DNA of 64,000 nucleotides from contig JAFTQC010000049.1 of NCBI GenBank assembly GCA_017462965.1, positions 37,121 through 101,120 of the forward strand, written 5' to 3'. This document shows, in pieces, positions 8,044 to 18,160 of this stretch. The stretch is from Clostridia bacterium. Its GTDB lineage: Bacteria > Bacillota > Clostridia > TANB77 > UBA1234. Position 1 is the stretch's first letter. The number at the start of each line of letters is the position of its first letter. The notes beneath the pieces are model-generated. The model was not told where the DNA came from, made no database searches, and was given only the letters and a program-made list of their open reading frames with translations. The translations under genes and the position numbers were made by a program.

Positions 8044-10225
8044 ATGGAATTAAAAGGTCAGATTGAAGAAATAATTTTTTCAAATGAACTTAATAGTTAT
8101 ACAGTTTGTAGCATGATTGTTGGCAATAATGAAATTACAGCGACTGGTTATCTTCCGTTTGTGAATATTGGTGATTTAATTATAGCTGAAGGTGATTTCG
8201 TTAATCATAATGTGTATGGCAAACAATTTAAAATAAATACTTTTGAGAAAACAATGCCTAATACTACTGCCGAGATTGAAAAATATTTGGGAAGTGGAAT
8301 TATTAAGGGAATTGGTCCTGCGACAAGTAAGAAAATTGTAGATAGATTTGGTGAAGATACGATATATGTACTGCAATATGAAAGCGAAAAATTATCGGTT
8401 ATAAAAGGAATAACTCCATCTAGAGCGAAAGAGATTTCTGAAGCTTTTAATAATGTGTGGGAACTTTGGCAAATTGTTATGTTTTTACAAAAGTATGGTA
8501 TAGGAACGGCGAATGCTAATAGGATATATAAAGAGTTTGGCATGAATGCGATAAATGCGATTAAAGAAAATCCATATATATTATTAAATATATTGTATGG
8601 TGTTGATTTTAAGCATGTTGATAAAATGGCAATATCAATGGGAATAGAAAGAACATCATCGTTTAGAATTGCAAGTGGGATAAAATATGCGTTGACACTT
8701 GCTTCGAGAAATGGACATACGTGTGTACTTGAAGTCAATTTGATAGGTTATGTTGCGGATATTTTGTCTGTAGATAAAGAGTTGGTAGAAAATGAACTTA
8801 CAGGACTTAAGTATGCTAAGGAAGTGTATTTGGAAGATGAATATGTTTTCTTAAAAGATTATTATCAGGCTGAAGAAAATGTTGCAAAGAAAATTCTAAT
8901 GCTTTCAAATAATTTTTCGAAAAAATATAATAGCTTAGATGATAGAATAAAAGAAGCAGAAAAAGAATTAAAAATAGAATTGTCACAAGAACAAAAAGAA
9001 GCGGTGAAAGCTTGTTTTAAAAATCAAGTTGTAATAATAACTGGCGGTCCAGGAACAGGAAAAACAACTATAATAAAGGTTTTAATAAATTTGTTCAAAA
9101 AAGCAGAATTAGAAGTTGCCTTATGCGCACCAACAGGGCGTGCGGCTAGACGCATGAAAGAAACAACTGGCGAAGAAGCAAAAACATTACATAGATTATT
9201 AGAAATTGGGAAGACGGAGGAAAATGTTCCTAATATTGATTTTGCAGTAAATAAAATTAAGCAAAAAGTAGTCATTGTTGATGAAATGTCTATGGTTGAT
9301 ATAGTTCTTATGAATTATTTAGTAAAAGGACTAGAAGATAATGCAAAATTAATATTGATAGGTGACAGTGATCAATTGGCCTCAGTAGGCCCAGGAAGTG
9401 TTTTGCAGGACTTGATAGAGAGTGATAGTATAGTTACTAAAAAGCTTACAGAAATATATAGACAGGCGGCTGAAAGTCAAATAATAACAAATGCTCATAA
9501 AATAAATGTTGGAGATAAAAGTTTGACATTTAATAAGAAAAACGGAGATTTCTTCTTTTTAAAAGAACAAGCTTTAGTTGAACAAATTGTGGAATTAGTT
9601 GATGCAAGACTTCCAAAAATGCGGAAAGTATGATATACTTAAGGACGTACAAATTCTTACCCCAACTAAGAAGGGCGAAACTGGAACGAAAAATTTGAAT
9701 AAGAATTTACAGCAAGCGTTAAATCCTAAATCTAAATTCAAGAATGAACGTGAATTTGGTGACTTTGTTTTGCGTGAAGGCGATAAAGTAATGCAAATTA
9801 GAAATAATTATGATATTTATTGGGAAGGAATAGACGGAAAATCGTATGGAAGTGGAGTTTACAACGGAGATTTAGGAATTGTTAATAAAATTACTCCGGA
9901 TTATGTGGAAGTTATATTTGATGATGATAAATTAGTTAAATATGAATCAAATATAATAGAAGAACTTGAGCTTGCATATGCGATAACAATTCATAAAAGC
10001 CAAGGAAGTGAGTTTCCTGTTGGTGTAATGATAATAACAAATGGACCACCAATGTTATATACACGAAATTTGTTGTATACTGGTGTTACGAGAGCAAAAG
10101 AATTATTAATAATATTAGGAAAAGAAATGCTATTAAGCAGAATGATTGATAATGTAGATACCAAAAAAAGAAATACAGGTTTGAAATATAAAATAGAGAA
10201 ATATGTAGGTATCTTCAATATGTGA
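8044..10225 (+). CDS. recD2: RecD2-type DNA helicase, split by a +1 shift at an in-frame CGG
   Basis: Two frames together encode about 726 residues of a RecD2/YrrC-type 5'-3' helicase acting in DNA repair. Frame 1 runs to about 9633 and carries the N-terminal helix-hairpin region, Walker A GGPGTGKTT (near residue 335), Walker B VVIVDEMSMVD and GDSDQLASVGPGS. The second frame continues with DVQILTPTKKG, then the superfamily-1 motifs AITIHKSQGSEFP and YTGVTRAKELL. The join is at 9622-9624, where the zero-frame codon is CGG: skipping its C gives LPKM-G-KYD, as expected for the family, whereas frame 0 reaches TGA four codons later. A run of five A just upstream is an alternative place for a sequencing error. 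The ATG has only a weak ribosome binding site. Confidence 0.85.
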
Positions 10226-10238
10226 AATGGAGGTAGAA

Positions 10239-11888
10239 ATGAAAAAAGTAAACATTTTTATTATGTCCATGTTAATATTTACAACTGTTGCGTTGCCTAG
10301 TTTTGCATTTACAGATACTACTGAGCATTGGGCGAATGATGTTATAGAAGAAATGAACAATTACAAAATTATTAATGGATATGAAGATGACACATTCAGA
10401 CCTGATGAAATAATGACGCGTGCTGAGTTTGTGACGGTAGTAAACAGAATTTTAGCGTTAGATGAAGAATCATCAAAATATATTCCTGACGTTAATAGAA
10501 CAGATTGGTTTTATTCTGAAATAAGGAAAGCTGTAAAAATTGGAATAATTCAAGGAAATACGGATGGATATATATTCCCAAACGATGAGATTACAAGGGA
10601 AGAAGCGATAGTTATACTAACTAGAGCTTTTAAGATGAATCAAACTACACGTAAGCCACAAGATTTTACTGATTTATCTGAAATTTCAAAGTGGGCTGAA
10701 TCTGAGATGTATTCGGCAATTTCACAAGGGATATTGAATGGATATAACGATAATACAATTAGACCAAAAGCTTCTATAACAAGAGCAGAAGCATTAACTT
10801 TAATAGATAGAATTCTTCCAAACATATTGAAAACAAATGTATATCAAGGATTATTAACAGGAAATGTTGTGCTATGTGATGATAACATAGTTTTGAATAA
10901 TTTAACTATAGATGGTAATTTGATAATATCTAATAATGCGTTAAAAACTTTGACAGTAAAAGATGTGACTGTAAAGAAGAATGTGATTATTAATGATAAA
11001 AATCACGAATTTATAAAGAAAATAAAAATAATGGGAGATGTTTTTGAGTTTTCATCTGAAAAAGAAGAACTAAATGGATATCTAAATGAAGAGTTTGGAA
11101 TTAGTTTTGCAGTACCAAATTCTGCTACAGTGAAGCTTTTTTCTGGTGATTCAAAGATTGATTATAAAATAGAAGATTTAATTGTAATTGATGTTATCCA
11201 AAATGACGAATTTTATATGAAAAGTATAAATACGATTGCTAAATTAGAAATTGCTAAATATGATTATTTATATAAAGAAGTTGAAGATGGAGTTATAGGA
11301 AAAGACTTTAAGTATATTCTATTTTCGGATAGAACGGGAAAACAAATGCTTGTGATAAAGAGGGATAATATAGCATATGTTTTGAGATTCTATAATATTG
11401 AAAGTGATAATTTAGTAGATAATGTCTTGTCAACAATGGAATTTTTTGAAACAGAAAATATTGTGGATACAAAGAATATTGTGTACAAAAATTCAAAATT
11501 ATCTTTGAAATTTACATATAAAGATAAATATGTTGTTGTTGATGATTCATATAATACCAACATAATAAATGAAGATAAGAAATTTTTTAAATTATTTATT
11601 CAAGTAAATACGATAACGGATATTCAAGAATATAATTTGAATGAAATAAAGTTGTTACTTAGTTCAATTGTGAGCAAGGAAGGGGATATAAAAGAAACAG
11701 AAACTTTCAAGATAATGAATAACAATGCTATCAAATTTAAAACTGAAGCTGATGGTAAAATAACGTATTCATTATACGTTGTAATTGGAAACAACTTGTA
11801 CAATTTGATATTTAAAGGCGAAGAAAATGGTATGTCAGAAGTGGGAGAAGAATTGTTTGATGACATAGTTGATTCATTAGAGTTTTAA
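10239..11888 (+). CDS. Secreted protein with three SLH domains
   Basis: 549 residues. A signal peptide (MKKVNIFIMSMLIFTTVALP, cleavage near SFAF) is followed by three S-layer homology domains (about residues 28-190), with motifs such as INGYEDDTFRPDEIMTRAEF, IQGNTDGYIFPNDEITREEA and LNGYNDNTIRPKASITRAEA. SLH domains bind secondary cell-wall polymers, so the protein is held at the cell surface. The remaining 350 residues contain a short strand-rich repeat-like region and an unrecognised C-terminal domain. GGAGGT is just upstream of the ATG at 10239; the ATG at 10227 lies before that site. Confidence 0.85.
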   Translation: MKKVNIFIMSMLIFTTVALPSFAFTDTTEHWANDVIEEMNNYKIINGYEDDTFRPDEIMTRAEFVTVVNRILALDEESSKYIPDVNRTDWFYSEIRKAVKIGIIQGNTDGYIFPNDEITREEAIVILTRAFKMNQTTRKPQDFTDLSEISKWAESEMYSAISQGILNGYNDNTIRPKASITRAEALTLIDRILPNILKTNVYQGLLTGNVVLCDDNIVLNNLTIDGNLIISNNALKTLTVKDVTVKKNVIINDKNHEFIKKIKIMGDVFEFSSEKEELNGYLNEEFGISFAVPNSATVKLFSGDSKIDYKIEDLIVIDVIQNDEFYMKSINTIAKLEIAKYDYLYKEVEDGVIGKDFKYILFSDRTGKQMLVIKRDNIAYVLRFYNIESDNLVDNVLSTMEFFETENIVDTKNIVYKNSKLSLKFTYKDKYVVVDDSYNTNIINEDKKFFKLFIQVNTITDIQEYNLNEIKLLLSSIVSKEGDIKETETFKIMNNNAIKFKTEADGKITYSLYVVIGNNLYNLIFKGEENGMSEVGEELFDDIVDSLEF

Positions 11889-11900
11889 GTCGAATATAAA

Positions 11901-11934
11901 AAGGGGGATGATACAAAAGTATCATCCTTTTTTA
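11901..11934 (+). terminator. Intrinsic terminator after the SLH gene
   Basis: GGATGATAC, loop AAAA, GTATCATCC, then a run of T. It separates the SLH gene from the ComFC-like gene. Confidence 0.88.
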
Positions 11935-11948
11935 TTTAAGGAGTAAAT

Positions 11949-12605
11949 ATGTTAGAAGAAATAGTAGGTTTGTTTTTTCCTAGAAAATGTATATTTTGCA
12001 ATGAAAAAATAAATGAAAGATATACTTGTAGAAAATGTTTAAATATAATAGAATATTACAAAGAGAGACTAGAAACACCTGATGATGCATATTATGACAA
12101 GTTAATATGTGCGATAAAATATAATGGTAATTTAAGAACTCGAATGTTGAAATTTAAATTTGATTCTGTTAAATATTTTGCTAGAGGATTTGCGGATATA
12201 CTATTCGAAAAGATGGTTAAGTATGATGTGAATGCTGATTTGATAATTCCTGTACCTATAAGTAAGAAGAGATATAGAGAAAGAGGGTATAATCAAAGTG
12301 AATTAATAGTAAAATATTTATCTAAGCTAACTAAAATAGATTACAATAGAAATGTTCTAATAAAGAGTAAAAATAATCTTAAGCAAAGTCGATTACCTGA
12401 AGAACAAAGAAAAGAAAATGTGAAAGATGTGTATTCGATAAAAAATACAGAGGCAATAATTGGAAAAAATATAATTCTCGTAGATGATATTTGCACTACA
12501 GGGTCTACTGTAAATGAATGTTCAAAGGTTTTAAAGAATTCCGGTGCCAATAGAGTTATTGTGTTATCGGTGATGTATACTAACTTGAGAAGAGCGAAGC
12601 TTTAG
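11949..12605 (+). CDS. comFC: ComFC-like phosphoribosyltransferase-fold protein
   Basis: 218 residues. The N-terminus carries two CxxC pairs (CIFC and CRKC, residues 13-34), a small zinc-binding unit typical of ComFC. The C-terminal half is a type I phosphoribosyltransferase fold with the PRPP motif IILVDDICTTGST (about residues 175-187), plus the family-typical PVPISKKRYRERGYNQS. In competent bacteria ComFC supports DNA uptake; whether this organism is competent is not shown here. The ribosome binding site AAGGAG is seven bases before the ATG. The ComFA helicase is not adjacent. Confidence 0.85.
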   Translation: MLEEIVGLFFPRKCIFCNEKINERYTCRKCLNIIEYYKERLETPDDAYYDKLICAIKYNGNLRTRMLKFKFDSVKYFARGFADILFEKMVKYDVNADLIIPVPISKKRYRERGYNQSELIVKYLSKLTKIDYNRNVLIKSKNNLKQSRLPEEQRKENVKDVYSIKNTEAIIGKNIILVDDICTTGSTVNECSKVLKNSGANRVIVLSVMYTNLRRAKL

Positions 12606-12643
12606 TATTGCGTTTCATAAAGATGAGGAAAGGGGCTTGAAAA

Positions 12644-14680
12644 ATGGATGAATTAGTCGAAAGCGTAATGGATTATGTAAGAAAACCATATACAGACCAT
12701 GCGATAATGATTAATGGAGAATGGGGAAGTGGAAAAACATATTTTTGGAATAACAAAGTCAAAAGTAAAATTGAATCAACTGATATAAATGGAAAACGTT
12801 ATAAAACAATATATATGTCGTTATATGGAATTTCAAATCTTGATGATATAAGTAAAAAAATATTTATTGAGATGAACCCAAGCTTGAACAAATCAATAAA
12901 AAAGGTAATAGATACACATAATATTTCAAGCATACCAGAATACGTAAAAACGGGTATTGATATGGCGAATTCCTTTGGTTTCATGCAAATGAATGAAAAA
13001 ATAGATTATTCGAAGTTTTTTGAAATAGATGATAAGGTGTTATGTTTTGATGATTTAGAGAGAGCAAATCTTGATGTAATTGACGTATTGGGATATATAA
13101 ATAATTTCGTTGAACATGATCACATGAAAACAATAATCATTTGTAACGAGAAAGAATTATCAAAAAAGTTAAAAAGTACGAATGTTGAAATGAAAACATT
13201 TATAGCAACATATATTTTGAATAATGAGGGTAAAATAAAACCTGAAAACTATGAAGAAGATGAGAATTTAATTGATTCAGAACGTGAAGATAAACCTATG
13301 GTTGAGCTTATTGAAGATAAAATTGAACATATTTTTGATAAGGCAAATGATTACGAAAGAATTAAGGAAAAACTAATAGGAGAAACATTTGAATATATTC
13401 CGGAATTTACATACATTATAAATGGTGTATTGATGCGTTATGAAAGTAATCCACAACTTATCCAATTTTTAAGAAAAAATTCAGCAATAATAACGCAAAC
13501 GTTTAATAGAAGTGGAACAAGAAACTTAAGAATATTAAAACATGCATTGAATGATTTTCAAAAAATATTTGAAACAACCAAAAGATATTATCCAGATGTA
13601 AGTGATATAGTTTTAAAATCATTGTTAATATTTACAATTGCGATATCTTTTGAAATAAAGGCTGGTAAAGTTACAAAAGATAAACTAAAAAATATTAATT
13701 CTTTGGAAGAATATAAAACAATATTGGTTGCATCTAAAGTTTTAAAAGACAATAGACAATTTTATATAAAGGAATTTGATAATAACTACTATTTTACGTT
13801 TAAGACGGATTACAGATTCTTTAAATTTGTTGAGAAATACGTTAGAACTAGAATATTTGATATGAAAACATTTAAAGATGATATGGATGCAATTGTTAAT
13901 CAAGAAAATAAGGGACAAGTTGTTAGTTATAAACGTTTGCTTACAGAAGATTATTGGAAGATTGAAGATAGTGAGTTTAACCAAGTTGTGACTGAGACAT
14001 TAGATGATGTCAAAGCAGGAAAATTACAACTTGCTGAATATTTTAAGTTATATGTAATATTTAATTTCTTTATTCAAAAAGGGTTGCTAGATATAGATTC
14101 AGAGTATTTGAAATTAACGTTTATAAATGGTATGAACATGGCTGCTGCGTCATCTAAATATTGTAAAGATATTGAAGCATATATGATTGGAACTAATTTA
14201 GTTGAGGCAGATGATAATATAAATTACATTCTAGAACATTTTAATAATTTGAATTTGCAAACAAAAGAGAAGGAATATATTGAGGTTGCAAAACAATTAT
14301 TTGAAATGATACCAGATAAGGTAGAAAAATTAGTAGATGTATTTGTAGAGGAACATTTGGATATACCTATAATGAAATATTATAATATGAACACGCTATT
14401 TGAAAGAATATTGCTATTAGAAAATGAAGACATTGTACTTGTGAAAGATTTGGTAAGTGCAAGATATCAAAAAGTGAAAGATATTTCAAATGAAGAGCGT
14501 AATTTACGTTTGTTAAAACAAGCAATGGAAGATTATATTAGAGGAAAAGTGCCAACAATAAAAGTAATATTAATAGAAGATTTTATTAAGGCATTAGATA
14601 TGATTTTGTTAAGACCTAAAGAAAAACCAAAAAGAACAAGAAAAAAAGTTGCACAAACAGCAAAAACAGAAACTGCGTAA
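12644..14680 (+). CDS. KAP-family P-loop NTPase
   Basis: 678 residues. Walker A GEWGSGKTYFWNN is near residues 26-38 and Walker B VLCFDDLERANLDVIDVL near residue 130, followed by TIIICNEKEL. This pattern, with an acidic DDLER box, fits KAP NTPases and related STAND-like proteins. The rest is largely helical with an Arg/Lys-rich tail. KAP proteins occur on plasmids and in anti-phage contexts, and some are membrane-bound, but I see no membrane helices here. AGGAAAGGGG precedes the ATG. It stands alone between comFC and a long hairpin. A defence role is possible but unproven. Confidence 0.7.
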   Translation: MDELVESVMDYVRKPYTDHAIMINGEWGSGKTYFWNNKVKSKIESTDINGKRYKTIYMSLYGISNLDDISKKIFIEMNPSLNKSIKKVIDTHNISSIPEYVKTGIDMANSFGFMQMNEKIDYSKFFEIDDKVLCFDDLERANLDVIDVLGYINNFVEHDHMKTIIICNEKELSKKLKSTNVEMKTFIATYILNNEGKIKPENYEEDENLIDSEREDKPMVELIEDKIEHIFDKANDYERIKEKLIGETFEYIPEFTYIINGVLMRYESNPQLIQFLRKNSAIITQTFNRSGTRNLRILKHALNDFQKIFETTKRYYPDVSDIVLKSLLIFTIAISFEIKAGKVTKDKLKNINSLEEYKTILVASKVLKDNRQFYIKEFDNNYYFTFKTDYRFFKFVEKYVRTRIFDMKTFKDDMDAIVNQENKGQVVSYKRLLTEDYWKIEDSEFNQVVTETLDDVKAGKLQLAEYFKLYVIFNFFIQKGLLDIDSEYLKLTFINGMNMAAASSKYCKDIEAYMIGTNLVEADDNINYILEHFNNLNLQTKEKEYIEVAKQLFEMIPDKVEKLVDVFVEEHLDIPIMKYYNMNTLFERILLLENEDIVLVKDLVSARYQKVKDISNEERNLRLLKQAMEDYIRGKVPTIKVILIEDFIKALDMILLRPKEKPKRTRKKVAQTAKTETA

Positions 14681-14699
14681 TAAACAAAAGGGACAAGAT

Positions 14700-14780
14700 G
14701 GACAGAGGTTAGCAAGAGGGACGCCCCTTTTTGTGAAAATTTTTCACAAAAAGGGGCGTCCCTCTTACTAACCTCTGTCC
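14700..14780. repeat. 81-base near-perfect inverted repeat of the GGGACG family
   Basis: The left arm starts GGACAGAGGTTAGCAAGAGG and the right arm ends CCTCTTACTAACCTCTGTCC. The arms, about 40 bases each, pair with a single mismatch and a very small loop in an A/T-rich centre near 14738. The inner GGGACGCCCCTTTTTGTG matches the copies at 103 and 18171. It is located after the KAP gene and may act as its terminator. Confidence 0.9.
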
Positions 14781-14870
14781 CAATTTTCAAAAATCTCCGT
14801 CACTTTTGTATAAATTTTGACAAAAAAACTAACAATATGAATATATAAAAGCAAGAAAAGGAGGGAAATG

Positions 14871-15428
14871 ATGAAAGCAACAGGAGTGGTCAGAAGAATT
14901 GATGATTTGGGAAGAATTGTAGTACCAAAGGAAATACGTAAAACGCTTAGAATAAGAGAAGGAGATCCTTTAGAGATTTTTACTGATAAAGAAGGCGAAA
15001 TTATTTTGAAAAAATATTCTCCTATAGGTGAGCTTAATGAGTTTGCAACGCAATATGCAGAAACATTAGCTAAAACAACTGGACATATAGCTTGTATAAC
15101 GGATAAGGATACAATTATTGCTGTTTCAGGTGCACCTAAAAAAGAATATTTAGAAAAAAGTATAAGTTCTGAACTAGAAAAACTAATGCAGGATAAACTA
15201 ATATGGACTTCAAAAGAAAAAGCAGAAAAGAAAATGCCGGTACTATTAACAGATAATGAAGGTGAAGATAAATATACTTCACAAGTTATATATCCAATAA
15301 TTGCGGAAGGGGATACTATAGGAACGGTAATGTTACTTTCGAAAGAACCATCAATAAAAATGAATGATGTTGAAATGAAAGTTGTTCAGTCTGCAGCAGG
15401 GTTTTTAGGTAAACAAATGGAAGAATAG
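14871..15428 (+). CDS. spoVT: Stage V sporulation regulator SpoVT
   Basis: 185 residues. The N-terminal AbrB-type swapped-hairpin DNA-binding domain reads MKATGVVRRIDDLGRIVVPK and KTLRIREGDPLEIF, nearly identical to SpoVT of Bacillus. The C-terminal domain is GAF-like and ends AAGFLGKQMEE. SpoVT tunes forespore gene expression. ATG codons at 14868 and 14871 are adjacent; spacing from GGAGG favours 14871. A TTGACA at 14817-14822 lies upstream but without a clear -10. A spoVB-like gene follows, as is common. Confidence 0.95.
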   Translation: MKATGVVRRIDDLGRIVVPKEIRKTLRIREGDPLEIFTDKEGEIILKKYSPIGELNEFATQYAETLAKTTGHIACITDKDTIIAVSGAPKKEYLEKSISSELEKLMQDKLIWTSKEKAEKKMPVLLTDNEGEDKYTSQVIYPIIAEGDTIGTVMLLSKEPSIKMNDVEMKVVQSAAGFLGKQMEE

Positions 15429-15436
15429 TTATAGAT

Positions 15437-15489
15437 AAAATCGGATGCATACGCAATCTAGGATAGATAGCAATGTTTCCGATTTTTTC
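15437..15489 (+). terminator. Intrinsic terminator after spoVT
   Basis: AAAATCGGA pairs with TCCGATTTTT around a 34-base loop with its own small ATCT/AGAT stem. It ends in a T run. Confidence 0.7.
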
Positions 15490-15572
15490 ATCTTAAAAAA
15501 TAAGATTGAAAAGAGGTAATAAAAACAATATAATTGTGTATAGTTAAATATATAATTAAATTTGGAGGGATA

Positions 15573-17297
15573 ATGAATAAAGAAAATATAAAAGATGTAC
15601 ATACTAATAAAAAACAATCATTTATGTCGGGCGTACTTACAATATTGATTGCTCAAATAGTGATAAAAATATTAGGTTTAATATATAGATTAGTAATTAC
15701 AAATATTCCGTATTTTGGTGATGCTGGTAATGGGCTTTATTCAGCAGGGTATCAGATATACACGTTGCTTTTGGCTGTTGCATCAATAGGTGTTCCAAGC
15801 GCAATTGCTAAATTAGTTTCGGAGCGAATTGCGCAAGGAAAAAATAGAGAAGCACATGATATATTTAAAACGGCATTAATACTTTTTGGAATTATTGGTT
15901 TTGTTGGAAGCGCAATTTTATTCTGTGGTGCTGAATTTATAGCATTAAAAATAGGAAATCCAGATGTAAAAGGAATAATGGTTGCACTTTCGCCAGCGGT
16001 ATTTTTTGTTGCAGTATCGGCAGTAATTAGAGGATACTTTAACGGAATGTACAATATGAAAGTTGCATCGAGATCTCAAATGCTTGAACAATTATTTAAA
16101 AGTGTTTTGACGATAGGTTTAGTTGTTTTGGTTTACTTTTTAGCAGTTGTAAATCCGTCTACTATATCAGAAATGCTTAATTTGTCTGTTGATAATGTAA
16201 CTGTATCTATGGCTATTGCGGCAAATGCAGCGTCGACTATAGCTGCAACATTATGCTGTGGATATTTGCTTATATATTATCAAAAAGTAAAAAAAGAAAT
16301 TTGGGATGATATTAAAAATTCAAAAGGTGAATATAAAAAAGAAAAAAGAACTAAAATAATGAAGACGATATTGGCAGTTTCAATACCTATATCGCTTGCA
16401 TCTATAGTGGCTGCTATCAATAGAAATATTGATACTTTCACTGTAATGAATGGATTGAAGATTGCACTTCAAGGAATGTATGATTCTGCGGAACTTGTAG
16501 TAGATGAAGCTACAAGGTTATATGGAATATTGTCAGGTAGGGTTGATACATTAATAGGTCTTCCGACAGCAATAAATGTAGCTTTTGCAACAGCGTTGGT
16601 TCCAGCGGTGTCTGAATCTATGGCAAAAGGCGATAAAAAAACAGCGAAGAAGAGAGTAACATTTTCATTTAGAACTACATTGCTTATAGCTTTGCCTTGT
16701 GCGATAGGAATGGCAGTTCTTGCAGGACCAATATTAAAATTGTTGTTCCCAAATGTATATGCAGTTGAAGCACCGATTTTGTTACAAATAAGTGCGTTTA
16801 CAATAATATTTACTTTGATTAATCAGACTATAGGTGGTGCACTTCAAGGATTGGGAAAAGTACTTGTACCTGCGGCTAGTATGGCGTGTGGAGCTCTTGT
16901 TAAACTTGTTTTGAATTTGACACTAATAAGAAATCCGGAAATAGGAATATATGGAGCAGCGATAAGCTCTGTTGCATCATCGTGTACGGTAACAATAATT
17001 GAAATGTATATATTGACGAGGACATTAGAGTTTGAAAGATCAAAAACTCAAATGATAGTAAAACCATTGCTTGCAACTTTAATAATGGGGCTTGCAGCCG
17101 GTGTTTCATATAATTTAGTATCAACATATTTAATCGAAGGTAGTATGGCTACACTAATTTCGATAGTTATAGCTATTGTCGTATATTTTCTTGCTGTAAT
17201 AGGTTTGAAAATTTTTGATAGGGAAGATTATCATATGCTTCCTTATGGAGATAAGATATATAGAATTTTAGAAAAAATAAAATTGGTAAAAGCATAG
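15573..17297 (+). CDS. SpoVB/MurJ-type polysaccharide flippase
   Basis: 574 residues with about 13-14 hydrophobic segments spread over the length, matching the MOP exporter superfamily branch that holds SpoVB and MurJ. Early features are a basic N-terminus (MNKENIKDVHTNKKQSF), NGLYSAGYQIYTLLLAVAS and GVPSAIAKLVSER. Members flip lipid-linked cell-wall or cortex precursors across the membrane. GGAGGGA at 15563-15569 sets the ATG at 15573; the ORF extends upstream to 15534 without a ribosome binding site. The location behind spoVT suggests a spore-wall role, but vegetative MurJ function is not excluded. Confidence 0.85.
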   Translation: MNKENIKDVHTNKKQSFMSGVLTILIAQIVIKILGLIYRLVITNIPYFGDAGNGLYSAGYQIYTLLLAVASIGVPSAIAKLVSERIAQGKNREAHDIFKTALILFGIIGFVGSAILFCGAEFIALKIGNPDVKGIMVALSPAVFFVAVSAVIRGYFNGMYNMKVASRSQMLEQLFKSVLTIGLVVLVYFLAVVNPSTISEMLNLSVDNVTVSMAIAANAASTIAATLCCGYLLIYYQKVKKEIWDDIKNSKGEYKKEKRTKIMKTILAVSIPISLASIVAAINRNIDTFTVMNGLKIALQGMYDSAELVVDEATRLYGILSGRVDTLIGLPTAINVAFATALVPAVSESMAKGDKKTAKKRVTFSFRTTLLIALPCAIGMAVLAGPILKLLFPNVYAVEAPILLQISAFTIIFTLINQTIGGALQGLGKVLVPAASMACGALVKLVLNLTLIRNPEIGIYGAAISSVASSCTVTIIEMYILTRTLEFERSKTQMIVKPLLATLIMGLAAGVSYNLVSTYLIEGSMATLISIVIAIVVYFLAVIGLKIFDREDYHMLPYGDKIYRILEKIKLVKA

Positions 17298-17486
17298 AGT
17301 TGTAACGGTTTTAGTATACATAACTTGCTGAAATACTGAAAAATCAACATTTTTTTAATAAAAAACTAAAAAAATATTGAAAAATAGCAGGATTATTAAA
17401 AAAAATGGCGAAATATAAATATAGTGATTGTAGTAGTAAATACTATATCAAATAAAGATTAATCTAATTTTAGGAGGTAATTTAAG

Positions 17487-17765
17487 ATGAACAAACTTGA
17501 TTTAGTTGCAAAAATTGCAGAAGATGCAGAACTTTCAAAAAAATCAGCTGAAGCTGCATTAAACGCATTCATTAGCGCTGTTGAAACAGCATTAAAGAAA
17601 GGTGAAAAAGTTCAATTAGTTGGATTTGGTTCTTTCGAAGTAAGAAAGAGAGCTGCTAGAAAAGGTAGAAATCCTCAAACTAAAGAGGAAATCAAAATAC
17701 CTGCATCAAAAGCTCCAGTATTCAGAGCTGGCAAACCACTTAAAGATTTAGTAAACAAAAAATAA
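17487..17765 (+). CDS. hup: HU family DNA-binding protein
   Basis: 92 residues, starting [20 protein letters not shown] and carrying the conserved [20 protein letters not shown] arm region. HU bends and compacts DNA. The length is normal and AGGAGG is well spaced before the ATG. It lies between the spoVB-like gene and rqcP, an order seen in clostridia, usually with mazG also present. Confidence 0.95.
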   Translation: MNKLDLVAKIAEDAELSKKSAEAALNAFISAVETALKKGEKVQLVGFGSFEVRKRAARKGRNPQTKEEIKIPASKAPVFRAGKPLKDLVNKK

Positions 17766-17833
17766 TAATTTGTTTTGCATATGATCATAGAGGATGATTA
17801 TTAAAAATAAAGCAAGACAAAGTCATATTAGTG

Positions 17834-17863
17834 AAGAGGGTTGCATGAAAATGTAATCCTCTT
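17834..17863 (+). terminator. Hairpin after hup
   Basis: AAGAGG-GTTGCAT pairs with ATGTAAT-CCTCTT (with G-U pairs) around GAAA. Only a short T run follows, so it may stop transcription only in part before rqcP. Confidence 0.55.
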
Positions 17864-17906
17864 TGCATATTAACTCCTAAATAAGAAATTTAGAAAGGAA
17901 AGAATA

Positions 17907-18152
17907 ATGAGATTAGATAAATTCTTAAAAGTAAGTCGTGTTATAAAAAGAAGAACAGTTGCAAATGAAGCATGCGATGCTGGAAGAGTTGTTATAAATG
18001 GAAAAGTTGCAAAAGCAGGCTATGAAGTTAAAGTGAACGATATAGTAGAAATAAAATATGGGGAAAAAATAATAAAATTTAAGGTGACTGCGATAGAAAC
18101 AACAGTGAAGAAGGCAGATGCTGCAGGAATGGTAGAATTTATAGAAGAATAA
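17907..18152 (+). CDS. rqcP: S4-domain RNA-binding protein RqcP
   Basis: 81 residues: MRLDKFLKVSRVIKRRTVAN then GRVVINGKVAKAGYEVKVND, a single S4 domain over nearly the whole length. RqcP (formerly YabO) works with RqcH on stalled large ribosomal subunits to add alanine tails. AAAGGA precedes the ATG at 17907. In related genomes yabP, yabQ and divIC come next; here the next gene is on the other strand, so the cluster is cut short. Confidence 0.9.
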   Translation: MRLDKFLKVSRVIKRRTVANEACDAGRVVINGKVAKAGYEVKVNDIVEIKYGEKIIKFKVTAIETTVKKADAAGMVEFIEE

Positions 18153-18160
18153 AAAATGGG

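Noticed and set aside
9615..9619. Homopolymer error as the simple cause of the recD2 break
   Set aside because: Possible for this site alone, but the other five breaks have no homopolymer in common and all lie at CGG. Kept as an alternative, not as the main reading.
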